Positions 1-7,306 of a stretch of 13,524 bases of DNA are shown here, in pieces (within the stretch, counting starts at the first letter, position 1; every line of letters starts with the position of its first letter). The stretch is taken from contig NJEB01000009.1 in the NCBI GenBank assembly GCA_002254975.1, positions 1 through 13,524 of the forward strand, read 5' to 3'. The stretch is from Candidatus Hecatellales archaeon ex4484_218. Lineage in GTDB: Archaea > Thermoproteota > Bathyarchaeia > Hecatellales > Hecatellaceae. Below the pieces are notes generated by a model. That model did no database searches and was not told the DNA's origin. It saw only the letters and a program-made list of their open reading frames with translations. Position numbers and translations under genes: made by a program.

Positions 1-2617
1 AAACACCATTAGATGTATGAGGAGATAATCCAACAACTAAATGTCCAATAAGGTCATTTCTATCCTTTACATTGTAAAATTTTTTAAGTCCATACAATTT
101 TTCAAGTAGATCATCAATAAAACATGCAACTTTAACAAGAAAATCTCCACATTTCTCAGGTACAATTATATCTTGAACTTTAAGTTCACATAGTTGGTCT
201 GGGTTTGTTAGAGGATTTCCAAGATAATCTTTTTCGTAGCCCAGTTCTTTAAGTTTCTGGATAGTAACACCAATTTCTGAAGGTTTAAAATGGGTTAAAG
301 GTGCATTGGTTAAATCATACCTGATGGTTCCATCCTTAAAAACTGATAAACCATATTTTGCTCTTAACAATCCTTTTTCTAATGGTTCAGGTATTTTTTT
401 CTTGTTGGTTAAACCTTTAACACCCTTAACTAGGTCTGGAAAACCTAAACCTAAACGTTCACAAGCCTCATTCAAATATTCTTTTAAATCAATTATCTGT
501 TTACTGTAAAATTTTGCTTCAACCTTACATTGAGGGCAAACATCCTCATTTTCAGCTAAAACTCGACCACAAAGAGGACAAAAACCTTGAATAACAGTTT
601 TTACCCCACAAATAGGACAAACAGGTTTAAAGGTAGGCCTTCCACAACTTGGACATTTACGTTTAACAATTTCAACTTCAACAATTTTTTTGGAAGCTTC
701 AACAAGATTACGTTGAGAACCCCCAGCTAAACCTACAGGAAATAATACATGTACTGGAGGTTTCATTTTTCTTTCTTTAGCTTTTTCAGGACGGCCCATC
801 CTTGCACCTATAAAACATGCAAATTTATTCTTAACCCAAAAACCGGTTAGACGTCTAATTATTTTTAATGGGTTTTCATCTTGAAGAATTGTTTCATCAT
901 CAAGATTCCTCCCATAACCTAAACATACAGTTAAGGATGCAGCATCATCTTCAACAACAATTTTTTCATCAATTAGCCTATGAGGAATTAAAAGTTTTTC
1001 TAGGATAAGCTTAATTTCCGGGTTAAAATCTAAAAACAATTTTTTAATAAATCCTTCATTTCCCACCTCAACTTTACTTTTTAAAACAGTATTTCTAAGT
1101 TTAACAAATTCCTCCCAACCTATATTTTTCCAGAAATAGGTATATCTTGGATGCAGAGGAACATTTAAATTAAGAGAAATTTTTAAAGCTTCAACAACAT
1201 CCGGTTTAACAACCAAAAAATTGTTAAGGATTTCCTCTAAACGTTTAGGTTGAATACCCAAAAGTTTCGATGCTTCTTGAATAGAGTTTCCAAATTTTTC
1301 TTTTAAGGCTTTTTTTAGGTCCCAAATCCACCATTCTTCTACATAGCTAGGTGGAGCTAAAGGTTTTTCATTTTCATAAAATTCTGAAAAGGATATAAGT
1401 AGGTCTCCAAGAAAAAGAATTTTTTCAACTTTATCTTTAATTTTGTTTGCTTCATCAACATTTTCAACCCTAACAACAGAACCATCTTTTAATTTTACGA
1501 TTGGTGGTTCAATAGTTTCAACAGCTCCAACAATTCCACCTTTCCCGGGCATTTCAAGTCTTAGCTGAGTTCCAACAGCCAAAAAACCATCCAAAATAAT
1601 CATTGTTGCCGGATGAACACCAACACATGCAAGTCCGGTATTTCTTGCTCTTCCATATCTTAACCTAAATCTTCCACCAAATTTTTCGGTTGAAGGGAAG
1701 GAGAATACTGGTCTACCAGCAATAATATCCTGAAGATAGTCAGTTTCACTTTCTTCTTCTCTTGTAACAACGATGTTTTTAAGCCAATCCCAACCTTTTA
1801 AGTTAAGTTCATCAATAACCTTCCAAACTTTTCCAGCTCTTCCAGCAATTCCATCATTAACAACTCTTAAAGCACCACCTCTTACAGCATTTGTTTCAAT
1901 GGTTGGTATATCTCTAAAAGATGAAACTTCAATAGGGTCTGTTTTGATACCTGTAACCTCAACTGGTAAATGTTGAAGAATATAAGCTAAAGTTTCATCA
2001 TCCACATGAAATTGAAATCTTGAAACTTCACGTTCATACAATCTTAATTCTTCAATAAATCTTGAAATCTCTTCATCTGAAGCCCTATAAACATCTAACC
2101 CTAAAAGTTTTCTAACATAATCTCCAAGAACAACAATTAAAGCAAGTTCAGTTCCACCAGCAGACCTAATAGGCCCTGCAAAATATATGGATAGATACCT
2201 GCTAACCCCATAATCTGTTTGTTTCTGCTTAATAGATACTTTAACAATTCCTTGGATAGGTGCAGCAGTAACCCCCTCAGTTAAAATTGCTGTTCCAGTT
2301 TTAATTGCCTGTTCAGCAGCTTTTTCAACTTCAAAATTTCCAAATTCACCATAAAGAATTTCTTCAACAATTTTAAAAGCCAAAGGAACTCTTTGCATAT
2401 GGCTAAGTTCCCTAATTCTTCTTCCAACACTTGGAGGTCCAACCATACATTCTATTCTATCAGCAAAATCTCTTGAAATTCTAATTTCTTCATGGATAGA
2501 TTGTTTTGGGTCAAAACCTTTAGCTTTAGCCTCATCAACCAACCTAAAAATTTCCTCAAGTTTACTTTCAAACTCAATAAAATATTTTTTGTAATCTTCA
2601 CTACAACTTGGAAACAT
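1..2617 (-). CDS. polC: DNA polymerase D large subunit DP2, N-terminal about 872 residues (3' end beyond window)
   Basis: Catalytic subunit of the archaeal replicative polymerase PolD, which pairs with the small exonuclease subunit DP1. One uninterrupted frame reads from ATG at 2617 to the left edge. Recognisable DP2 blocks are FAGPIRSAGGTE (about residues 144-155), FGGRFRLRYGRARNTG (about 310-325), a GRPEKA...KPPVHVLFPVG block (about 605-630), and a zinc region (about 650-700) with four CxxC pairs: CPSC, CPIC, CPLC and CPQC. The last visible residues, LIGHLVVGLSPHTSNGV, normally lie just before the catalytic NxDGDED segment, so the catalytic aspartates and the usual intein site there are outside the window. 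No intein is present in the visible part. GGTGA at 2624-2628 (minus strand) sits 6 bases before the ATG and supports this start. The gene lies 30 bp after the Elf1-like gene and is probably cotranscribed with it and nadE. Family length is roughly 1100-1270 residues. Confidence 0.96.
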   Translation of the reverse strand, partial: MFPSCSEDYKKYFIEFESKLEEIFRLVDEAKAKGFDPKQSIHEEIRISRDFADRIECMVGPPSVGRRIRELSHMQRVPLAFKIVEEILYGEFGNFEVEKAAEQAIKTGTAILTEGVTAAPIQGIVKVSIKQKQTDYGVSRYLSIYFAGPIRSAGGTELALIVVLGDYVRKLLGLDVYRASDEEISRFIEELRLYEREVSRFQFHVDDETLAYILQHLPVEVTGIKTDPIEVSSFRDIPTIETNAVRGGALRVVNDGIAGRAGKVWKVIDELNLKGWDWLKNIVVTREEESETDYLQDIIAGRPVFSFPSTEKFGGRFRLRYGRARNTGLACVGVHPATMIILDGFLAVGTQLRLEMPGKGGIVGAVETIEPPIVKLKDGSVVRVENVDEANKIKDKVEKILFLGDLLISFSEFYENEKPLAPPSYVEEWWIWDLKKALKEKFGNSIQEASKLLGIQPKRLEEILNNFLVVKPDVVEALKISLNLNVPLHPRYTYFWKNIGWEEFVKLRNTVLKSKVEVGNEGFIKKLFLDFNPEIKLILEKLLIPHRLIDEKIVVEDDAASLTVCLGYGRNLDDETILQDENPLKIIRRLTGFWVKNKFACFIGARMGRPEKAKERKMKPPVHVLFPVGLAGGSQRNLVEASKKIVEVEIVKRKCPSCGRPTFKPVCPICGVKTVIQGFCPLCGRVLAENEDVCPQCKVEAKFYSKQIIDLKEYLNEACERLGLGFPDLVKGVKGLTNKKKIPEPLEKGLLRAKYGLSVFKDGTIRYDLTNAPLTHFKPSEIGVTIQKLKELGYEKDYLGNPLTNPDQLCELKVQDIIVPEKCGDFLVKVACFIDDLLEKLYGLKKFYNVKDRNDLIGHLVVGLSPHTSNGV

Positions 2618-2647
2618 AAAAGTTCACCATTAAAATTTCCAAAAAAT

Positions 2648-2890
2648 TTAGCCTATTTGCCCAGAATAGAATAGGTCGCTAAATTTACAGTAGATGTCAA
2701 CTGGATGACTTGGGCCTGTTATCTGGATTTCTCCAACTAAACCACATTGGCTACATTGAACTTTAGCAACTGAACCAATTTCACCCATAACAACTTTTAC
2801 AGCATGAGCTCCACATCTGGGGCAAACAAAATATTTTGGAAGCTTCTTTTTAACAACCTTTACTACTTTCCTTCTACGTCTTCTCCCCAA
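2648..2890 (-). CDS. Elf1-like transcription elongation factor, zinc ribbon (80 aa)
   Basis: Small basic protein resembling archaeal and eukaryotic Elf1. Elf1 associates with RNA polymerase, with Spt4/5 in eukaryotes, and aids elongation through obstacles. Visible features are a basic N-terminal tail (GRRRRRKVVKVVKKKLPK), a zinc ribbon with C23xxC26 and C46xxC49, and a C-terminal HPVDIYCKFSDLFY segment. That segment matches the family's PVDVY...D ending, which separates it from generic zinc ribbons. The length is normal for the family. The start is TTG at 2890; GAGGT on the minus strand at 2898-2902 lies 7 bases upstream and supports it. It sits between nadE (53 bp gap) and polD DP2 (30 bp gap) on the same strand, so one mRNA is likely. 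The family assignment is by motif, and no direct RNA polymerase contact can be shown from sequence. Confidence 0.82.
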   Translation of the reverse strand: MGRRRRRKVVKVVKKKLPKYFVCPRCGAHAVKVVMGEIGSVAKVQCSQCGLVGEIQITGPSHPVDIYCKFSDLFYSGQIG

Positions 2891-2943
2891 AAAAACTACC
2901 TCAACGTAAGAAATATTGCAAGGAGTAAGATAAAATTAACGTT

Positions 2944-3744
2944 TTAAAAGATTTCAAGAATAGGTGGCATACATCTTTTATGCATGGAGACTTCAACCAT
3001 ACCTTTAACCTTTTCAACAACCTCAAAAGAAATCTTTAACTTCTCAGCAACTAGTTCAGGGTTAAGCTTTAAATCAACTAAACCATAAAGAATTTGGTCT
3101 AAAACCTCATATTTAACTCCCAATTCATCTTCATCTGTTTGTCCAACCCATAAACCTGCTGTTGGAGTTTTATCTATAATTTTTTTTGGAATATTAAGAT
3201 AGCTTGCAAGCTTTTTAACTTGAGTTTTGTAAAGACTTCCTAATGGAAGCATATCTGAGGCTTCATCTCCCCATTTTGTGTAGTAACCTGTTAAAATCTC
3301 AGTTTTATTGCTTGAACCAGTAACCAGCAAACCAAATTTGTTTGCAAAATAGTATAGGGTAGCCATCCGGATTCTTGATTTAAGATTCCCATTAACTTTA
3401 AAGTTTTTGGGGTCTGAAAAAGGAATTGTTTCCAGAAAGGCCTTATAAACGTTTGAAATATCTGTTTTAACAACATCTAAACCTAAATTGTTTGCTGCAT
3501 TTTTAACATCTTCAAAATCTTCGGGGTTAAAGGTTTCAGATTCAGGCATAAACAAAACTTTAACCCTATCCTTACCTAAAGCTTTAACACATAGGTAGGC
3601 TGTTGTTGTTGAATCAACACCCCCACTCATCCCTAAAACAACACCATTAACCTTAGCCTCATCCACAAATCTTCTAACCAAAAAACATAACCTATCAACA
3701 ATCTCTCCAACATCAAAATCTAAAATTTTATCCAGAAAACTCAA
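2944..3744 (-). CDS. nadE: NH3-dependent NAD+ synthetase
   Basis: Makes NAD+ from deamido-NAD+ (nicotinic acid adenine dinucleotide), ATP and ammonia, the last step of NAD synthesis, in the cytoplasm. The 266 residues form a single N-type ATP pyrophosphatase domain with the P-loop SGGVDS at 40-45, TGSSNKTE at 142-149, GYYTKWGD at 153-160 and DMLPLGSLYKTQV at 164-176, all hallmarks of NadE. There is no N-terminal nitrilase/glutaminase domain, so the enzyme should use free ammonia. The start is TTG at 3744, chosen because GGAGGT on the minus strand (3751-3756) lies 6 bases upstream and no other in-frame start is nearby. It is the first gene of the leftward nadE-elf1-polD block and diverges from the uL3 gene across a shared 190-bp intergenic region. 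Confidence 0.95.
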   Translation of the reverse strand: MSFLDKILDFDVGEIVDRLCFLVRRFVDEAKVNGVVLGMSGGVDSTTTAYLCVKALGKDRVKVLFMPESETFNPEDFEDVKNAANNLGLDVVKTDISNVYKAFLETIPFSDPKNFKVNGNLKSRIRMATLYYFANKFGLLVTGSSNKTEILTGYYTKWGDEASDMLPLGSLYKTQVKKLASYLNIPKKIIDKTPTAGLWVGQTDEDELGVKYEVLDQILYGLVDLKLNPELVAEKLKISFEVVEKVKGMVEVSMHKRCMPPILEIF

Positions 3745-3782
3745 AGATGAACCTCCATTCCAATAATTTTTTTGACTACATG

Positions 3783-3794
3783 ATTATTAAATAT
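3783..3794 (-). promoter_or_regulatory. candidate archaeal TATA box for nadE-elf1-polD
   Basis: Read on the minus strand the segment is CATATTTAATAA, an AT-rich TATA-like element about 40 bases upstream of the nadE TTG start. This spacing leaves room for a transcription start near 3760 and the GGAGGT ribosome binding site at 3751-3756. Immediately upstream on the minus strand lies a short inverted repeat, GTTAAA-T-TTTAAC (3795-3807). In an AT-rich genome such elements also arise by chance. Confidence 0.45.
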
Positions 3795-3827
3795 GTTAAA
3801 TTTTAACGGTTAGATGGTGGTATGGGT

Positions 3828-3845
3828 GTAGGATATATATCCTAC
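3828..3845. promoter_or_regulatory. perfect 18-bp palindrome between divergent nadE and uL3 genes (candidate operator)
   Basis: GTAGGATATATATCCTAC is identical to its reverse complement over all 18 bases. It lies about 35 bp from each of the two candidate TATA boxes (3783-3794 minus, 3881-3891 plus). A dyad of this length in a divergent promoter region fits a binding site for a dimeric regulator. The GTAGG/CCTAC arms make it less likely to be simple AT-rich chance. No regulator can be named from the site alone. Confidence 0.5.
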
Positions 3846-3880
3846 TCAAAACTAAAATTTTTGGCTATATTTAAGGAAAA

Positions 3881-3891
3881 CTTAAATATTT
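3881..3891 (+). promoter_or_regulatory. candidate TATA box for the uL3-uL4-uL23 transcript
   Basis: CTTAAATATTT is a good match to an archaeal TATA box. Transcription would start around 3912-3918, leaving a leader of roughly 20 bases with the purine-rich GGAAG (3921-3925) before the uL3 ATG at 3935. Confidence 0.55.
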
Positions 3892-3934
3892 TAGAATTCT
3901 ATGGTGTTTTGCATACTTATGGAAGTGTTATCGA

Positions 3935-4507
3935 ATGGGTCATCGTAGAAAACATGCTCCAAGAAGAGGTTCACTAGCCTTTAGACCTAGAGCACGTGCT
4001 AAAAGAATGGTTGCAAGAGTTAGATATTGGCCTGAGGTTGAGGAAACTAAACTTTTAGGTTTTGCTGGTTATAAGGCTGGTATGACTTATGCTTTTGTTG
4101 TTGAAGATAATAAGGCTTCACCAAACTATGGTAAAGAAGTTTTTTGTCCAATAACAGTTATAGATACACCTCCTCTCTGGATTTGTGCTGTTAGGGCTTA
4201 TGAACAAACACCTTACGGGTTAAGAACCTTTACCGAAGCTTGGGCTGAAAATTTACCTAAAGACCTTGATAGAGTTTTAACCTTACCTAAAAATATCTTA
4301 ACAACCGAAAACCTAAAAAAAATTGAGGAGAATCTGGATAAAATTGCTGATTTAAGAGTTATAGCATGTACAATACCTAGAGAAGCTGGAATTTCAAAGA
4401 AAAAACCTGATGTTTTAGAGATTCCTGTTGGTGGGAAAGATATTAAAGAGAAATTTGAGTATGTAAAAAGTATTTTAGGTAAAAGAGTTCATGTTTACCG
4501 TTCCTAG
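3935..4507 (+). CDS. rpl3: ribosomal protein uL3 (L3), N-terminal fragment; gene disrupted by an internal deletion with frameshift
   Basis: uL3 is an early 23S rRNA-binding protein of the large subunit, and its central extension reaches toward the peptidyl transferase centre. This piece has the archaeal N-terminus ([23 protein letters not shown]), then [10 protein letters not shown] and [11 protein letters not shown], and is collinear with archaeal L3 up to SILGKRVHV. After that the frame gives only YRS and stops at 4505-4507. The following DNA encodes the L3 C-terminus (VPRAGQ...) in the +1 frame. The intervening family segment (DVF..GE..DV..VTKGKG..G..KRWG...GPW.PSRV) is absent, about 55-60 residues by comparison with remembered archaeal L3 sequences. 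The remaining coding would give about 275 residues rather than the usual 330-350. The ATG at 3935 has GGAAG 9 bases upstream. uL3 is essential, so an assembly or sequencing deletion is as likely as true gene damage. Confidence 0.93.
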   Translation: MGHRRKHAPRRGSLAFRPRARAKRMVARVRYWPEVEETKLLGFAGYKAGMTYAFVVEDNKASPNYGKEVFCPITVIDTPPLWICAVRAYEQTPYGLRTFTEAWAENLPKDLDRVLTLPKNILTTENLKKIEENLDKIADLRVIACTIPREAGISKKKPDVLEIPVGGKDIKEKFEYVKSILGKRVHVYRS

Positions 4508-4751
4508 AGCAGGTCAACTTGGATTTTTCCAAAGAACAGAATACAATAAAAGAATAATCAAAATTGGTTTTGATGGTAAAGAAATAACACCTAAAGGTGG
4601 TTTTCATAGGTATGGAGTAATTAAAGGACCATATATTCTGCTTAAGGGTAGTGTTCCAGGACCACCTAAACGTTTAATTAGGTTAAGACATGCTGTTAGA
4701 GGACCTGAAGAAATTCAGAAACCACAAGTTACCTATGTTCATGTTGGGTGA
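4491..4751 (+). CDS. rpl3: ribosomal protein uL3 (L3), C-terminal fragment in a different frame
   Basis: This frame encodes the conserved L3 C-terminal region: [21 protein letters not shown], then [37 protein letters not shown] and a final segment ending YVHVG. It overlaps the N-terminal fragment by 17 bases but in the +1 frame. The formal ATG at 4491 is most likely the internal Met of the family's V-M-F/W-TVPRAG region rather than a true translation start, and no ribosome binding site precedes it. It should be read as the second half of one damaged gene and not as a separate protein. Its stop overlaps the possible GTG start of uL4 (GTGA, 4748-4751), the tight linkage expected for L3-L4. Confidence 0.92.
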   Translation: MFTVPRAGQLGFFQRTEYNKRIIKIGFDGKEITPKGGFHRYGVIKGPYILLKGSVPGPPKRLIRLRHAVRGPEEIQKPQVTYVHVG

Positions 4752-4756
4752 ATTGG

Positions 4757-5617
4757 ATGGGTGAAGAACCAGAAAAAATTGAAGAAACAAAACCTACAGC
4801 TGAGATAAACCTAGAAGAATTTAACAAACCGGAAATTCTTCCAGTTTATAGTTTAGATGGAAAAATTGTTGGAAAGGTTGAGGTTCCAAAAATTTTTATT
4901 TCAACACCTGTTCGTCCTGATGTGGTTAAAAGAGCTGTTTTAGCAATTCAATCAAGAAGATTCCAACCTAAAGGTAGAGACCCTATGGCTGGAAAAAGAA
5001 CAACAGCCGAATCTAGAGGTGTAGGTTTAGGTATTGCAAGAATACCAAGAGTTAAAGGTGCAGGAACACCTAGAGCTGGTCAAGGAGCTTTTGCACCCGG
5101 TACCGTGGGGGGAAGACTTGCCCATCCACCAACCCCTGAAAAAATCATTATTAAAAGAATAAATAAGAAAGAGAAAAAATTGGCTTTAAAATCTGCTTTA
5201 GCTGCAACCACAAAAAAGGATTTGGTGGAAAAACGTGGACATAAGGTTGAAGATGTTTTCCGTTTACCTATTATTGTTGAGGATGAAATTGAAGAAGTTA
5301 AGAATACAAGAAAGTTAAGGGATGTTTTAAAAGCATTAAAGCTGGAGAAGGAGCTTGAAAGAATCATAGAGGGAAGAAGAATTAGAGCTGGTAAGGGTAA
5401 AAGAAGAGGTAGAAGGATTAAACAAGCTAAAGGGCCTCTTTTCATCGTGAATGAAGACCGTGGTATTGTTAAGGCTGCTTCTAACCTTCCAGGTGTTGAT
5501 GTTGCAACAACCAAAAATTTAAATGTTGAACTTTTAGCACCAGGAACCCATCTTGGAAGATTAACAATTTGGAGTGAGTCTGCATTTAAAGAGGTTGGAG
5601 GTCTCCTAACAAAATAG
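4757..5617 (+). CDS. rpl4: ribosomal protein uL4 (L4, eukaryotic L4/archaeal L4e type)
   Basis: Large-subunit protein that binds 23S rRNA and lines the peptide exit tunnel with a long loop. The tunnel-loop region is intact: QSRRFQPKGRDPMAGKRTTAE, SRGVGLGIARIPRVKG and RAGQGAFAPGTVGGRLAHPP, followed by KKEKKLALKSALAAT. The archaeal C-terminus LLAPGTHLGRLTIWSESAF is present. I chose ATG 4757 (286 residues) because GGTGA (4747-4751) lies 5 bases upstream; a GTG at 4748 would add three residues and overlap the uL3 stop as GTGA but has no ribosome binding site. The first 25 or so residues are acidic and extend beyond the usual archaeal start, making the protein slightly longer than the common 250-270. 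It lies between uL3 and uL23 as in other archaea. Confidence 0.96.
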   Translation: MGEEPEKIEETKPTAEINLEEFNKPEILPVYSLDGKIVGKVEVPKIFISTPVRPDVVKRAVLAIQSRRFQPKGRDPMAGKRTTAESRGVGLGIARIPRVKGAGTPRAGQGAFAPGTVGGRLAHPPTPEKIIIKRINKKEKKLALKSALAATTKKDLVEKRGHKVEDVFRLPIIVEDEIEEVKNTRKLRDVLKALKLEKELERIIEGRRIRAGKGKRRGRRIKQAKGPLFIVNEDRGIVKAASNLPGVDVATTKNLNVELLAPGTHLGRLTIWSESAFKEVGGLLTK

Positions 5618-5641
5618 CTTCTTTTTAGGGTGGTGTAGATT

Positions 5642-5908
5642 TTGGTTAAAGATTTAAGTAAGGTTCTTTTGTATCCTGTCATCACTGAGGATACTGTTCC
5701 TTTAATTGAAAATGAGAATAAGCTTGTTTTTATGGTTGACCGGAAAGCTACAAAAAATGAGATTAAACAAGCTTTTAGGATGCTTTATGATGTTGAGGTT
5801 GAAAAGGTTAATGTTTTAATTACGCCTAAAGGTGAAAAAAAAGCTTTTATTAAGCTTAAACCAGAATATAAGGCTTCAGATTTAGCTATAAAGATAGGTA
5901 TTCTGTAG
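5642..5908 (+). CDS. rpl23: ribosomal protein uL23 (L23)
   Basis: Small rRNA-binding protein at the peptide exit of the large subunit and a docking site for SRP. The 88-residue sequence shows the archaeal pattern: LYPVITEDTV near the N-terminus, NKLVFMVDRKATKNEIKQAF, then VEKVNVLITPKGEKKAFIKL and a final ASDLAIKIGIL. The length is normal. The start is TTG at 5642, preceded by AGGGTGGTG (5627-5635) at 6 bases spacing. It follows uL4 by 24 bp in the standard archaeal order. In most archaea uL2 would come next, but here three unrelated genes intervene. Confidence 0.95.
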   Translation: MVKDLSKVLLYPVITEDTVPLIENENKLVFMVDRKATKNEIKQAFRMLYDVEVEKVNVLITPKGEKKAFIKLKPEYKASDLAIKIGIL

Positions 5909-5926
5909 TTTAGAGGTAAGTTTTAG

Positions 5927-6406
5927 GTGAAAAGTAGATTTAAAACATGTATGTCCTGGAGGGAAAAACTGGAAAAACAACAAGAACCTAGGATTGTTAA
6001 TATTCCACCAAAAATGGTAAAAAGATTGGGAAAAGGGAAAATGCTTATCCCTAAACCTTTAGATGTTGATGCGTTAATTCGAAAGGTTGAAAAAGGTAAA
6101 CTTGTAACCCAAAACCAGATTAGGGAAAAATTAGCTAAAGATTACAATGTAAACTGCACATGTCCAGTAACAACAGGAATATTTATCCGTATTGTTGCTG
6201 AAGCTGCTGAGGAAGATTTAAGAAAAGGAAAAAAACAAGTAACCCCTTATTGGCGTGTGGTTGGCTTGGATGGAAGTTTAAACCCTAAATTTCCAGGTGG
6301 AGTTAAAAAACAAGCTAAAAACTTGGAAAAAGAGGGGCATGTTATTGTTTGGGATAAAAAAGTGCCTAAGGTAAAAGATTTCGAAAAATTTTTAGTTAAG
6401 TTTTGA
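5927..6406 (+). CDS. MGMT-family (alkyltransferase-like) protein lacking the catalytic cysteine
   Basis: The middle and C-terminal parts resemble the DNA-binding domain of O6-methylguanine-DNA methyltransferase. KGKLVTQNQIREKL...TTGIFIRIVAEAA occupies the position of the helix-turn-helix, and PYWRVVGLDGSLNPKFPGG...EKEGHVI matches the PCHRVV..DGsL..y.GG...LL..EG block. The alkyl-accepting Cys of PCHR is replaced by Tyr (P107-Y108-W109-R110), so it cannot act as a classical suicide methyltransferase. By analogy with ATL proteins it may recognise modified DNA, but this is inference. GTG 5927 has GAGGT (5913-5917) 9 bases upstream; ATG 5951 (MSWREKLE) matches the likely conserved start but lacks a ribosome binding site, so the first eight residues are uncertain. 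It lies 18 bp after uL23 and is probably cotranscribed. Confidence 0.75.
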   Translation: MKSRFKTCMSWREKLEKQQEPRIVNIPPKMVKRLGKGKMLIPKPLDVDALIRKVEKGKLVTQNQIREKLAKDYNVNCTCPVTTGIFIRIVAEAAEEDLRKGKKQVTPYWRVVGLDGSLNPKFPGGVKKQAKNLEKEGHVIVWDKKVPKVKDFEKFLVKF

Positions 6407-6413
6407 TTGTTTT

Positions 6414-6436
6414 AGGTTTTAACTTCGAAACCTTTT
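6414..6436 (+). terminator. weak terminator-like hairpin with T run
   Basis: AGGTTT (6414-6419) and AAACCT (6428-6433) form a 6-bp stem with an 8-base loop, followed directly by TTTTAG. It sits just after the MGMT-like gene. The stem is short, and archaeal termination depends mainly on T-rich stretches, so it may only reduce read-through into the membrane protein gene. No convincing TATA box follows it. Confidence 0.3.
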
Positions 6437-6472
6437 AGAGGAAGGTGTTTTTCTTTAAAACTTGAAGAAGAC

Positions 6473-7306
6473 TTGTTTAACCCTAAGATTCTTTTAACAT
6501 CTATATTTTTCTTGGTTATTTTAGCTCAAACTATGACTTTATCTTTTTCAGACCAGCCAATGATAATCCATCCACCAACTATTAGCATGGATTCTTCAAG
6601 TATGGTAAATATTAGGTATGCAGGTGAGAAGGATGTTTATGTTGTTTTACCTCAACTTCCAAAAAATTTTACAGTTGAATCTGCTAAAGTTGTTGGTGAA
6701 AAAGTTGGAGGATTAATCATAATTTCTGCTGAAAACATGAAAAAAGCAGGAATTTTTGATTGTAGTTTAGCGTTTTTTTCAACAGCCCCCTACAACCTAA
6801 ATGTTTCCCTGTTAAAGGGAAATGATGTTAAACCTATCAGCCAATATATTTGTCCAGCAAACATAACAGTTCAGTTAAACCTTGTTTTAGCTTTAAACCT
6901 TAAAGAACCAGTACCTGAAGGTCAAATATTTATCCAACAATTTTTCATGAATACTTTTTCAAGGTTTGCTTCAGGATGGGAGTTTGCTGTGTATCTTATT
7001 TTTATCCCACTTTTTATGGTTACTGGATTTTTAAATTTACATGATATGAAAAGAAAAAAGGAAAAATGGACTAAACAAGATTCGGTAGCCCTAATTTTAA
7101 GACATGTTTTTTATGCTTTTCTTTTCTGTTTTATCATTGTTTCAATTGTAAGTTTAGGATTGCTTGTTTACAGTTATATTTTTAAAGTATCCCTCTTTTC
7201 TTTTGGAGTTTTTATTTTTTCAGCTTTACTTTTCGCTTTAATAGGTTTAATTTATTGGCTTGCTAAATGGAGGAATTGGTATGACCTTATCGATGAGGAA
7301 GATTAG
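6473..7306 (+). CDS. uncharacterised membrane protein with signal peptide and three C-terminal helices; possible partner of the downstream Lon-type protease
   Basis: I do not recognise the family. The layout is clear: a signal peptide (about residues 4-25, LLTSIFFLVILAQTMTLSFS), an extracytoplasmic, probably beta-rich domain (about 27-165) with two cysteines (C97, C127) that could pair, and three hydrophobic helices (about 169-188, 212-236, 241-263). The loop after helix 1 is strongly basic (MKRKKEKW), placing it in the cytoplasm; the short tail KWRNWYDLIDEED would also be cytoplasmic. TTG 6473 is the only start in this frame after the upstream stop, and it begins immediately before the signal peptide. 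The ribosome binding site is poor (GAAGAAG, 6464-6470). The gene overlaps the following AAA/Lon gene by 26 bases, which implies translational coupling and suggests joint function. I infer that it could anchor the soluble protease at the membrane. Confidence 0.8.
   Translation: MFNPKILLTSIFFLVILAQTMTLSFSDQPMIIHPPTISMDSSSMVNIRYAGEKDVYVVLPQLPKNFTVESAKVVGEKVGGLIIISAENMKKAGIFDCSLAFFSTAPYNLNVSLLKGNDVKPISQYICPANITVQLNLVLALNLKEPVPEGQIFIQQFFMNTFSRFASGWEFAVYLIFIPLFMVTGFLNLHDMKRKKEKWTKQDSVALILRHVFYAFLFCFIIVSIVSLGLLVYSYIFKVSLFSFGVFIFSALLFALIGLIYWLAKWRNWYDLIDEED
7269..7273 (+). promoter_or_regulatory. ribosome binding site that fixes the AAA/Lon start at ATG 7281
   Basis: GGAGG lies inside the end of the membrane protein gene, 7 bases before ATG 7281. 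An in-frame TTG at 7260 has no such site. This makes ATG 7281 the likely start and couples the two overlapping genes. Confidence 0.75.

Noticed and set aside
1..2617. Intein in the polymerase D large subunit
   Set aside because: The visible protein is collinear with DP2 with no intein-like block. The common insertion site near the catalytic aspartates is outside the window.
306..2674. Several plus-strand open frames of 60-67 codons across the polymerase gene (306-509, 1773-1976, 2492-2674)
   Set aside because: They are antisense shadows of the polymerase D large subunit gene, which is continuous with conserved motifs throughout.
4491..4751. A separate 86-residue gene overlapping uL3
   Set aside because: Its sequence is the uL3 C-terminus and its ATG has no ribosome binding site, so it is the second half of the disrupted uL3 gene.
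5080..5685. A 201-codon open frame on the minus strand
   Set aside because: It lies antisense to uL4, which is unmistakable by its motifs. The translated product is low-complexity and resembles no family.
7260..7280. TTG start giving a 920-residue AAA/Lon protein
   Set aside because: ATG 7281 has GGAGG at ideal spacing, while TTG 7260 has none.
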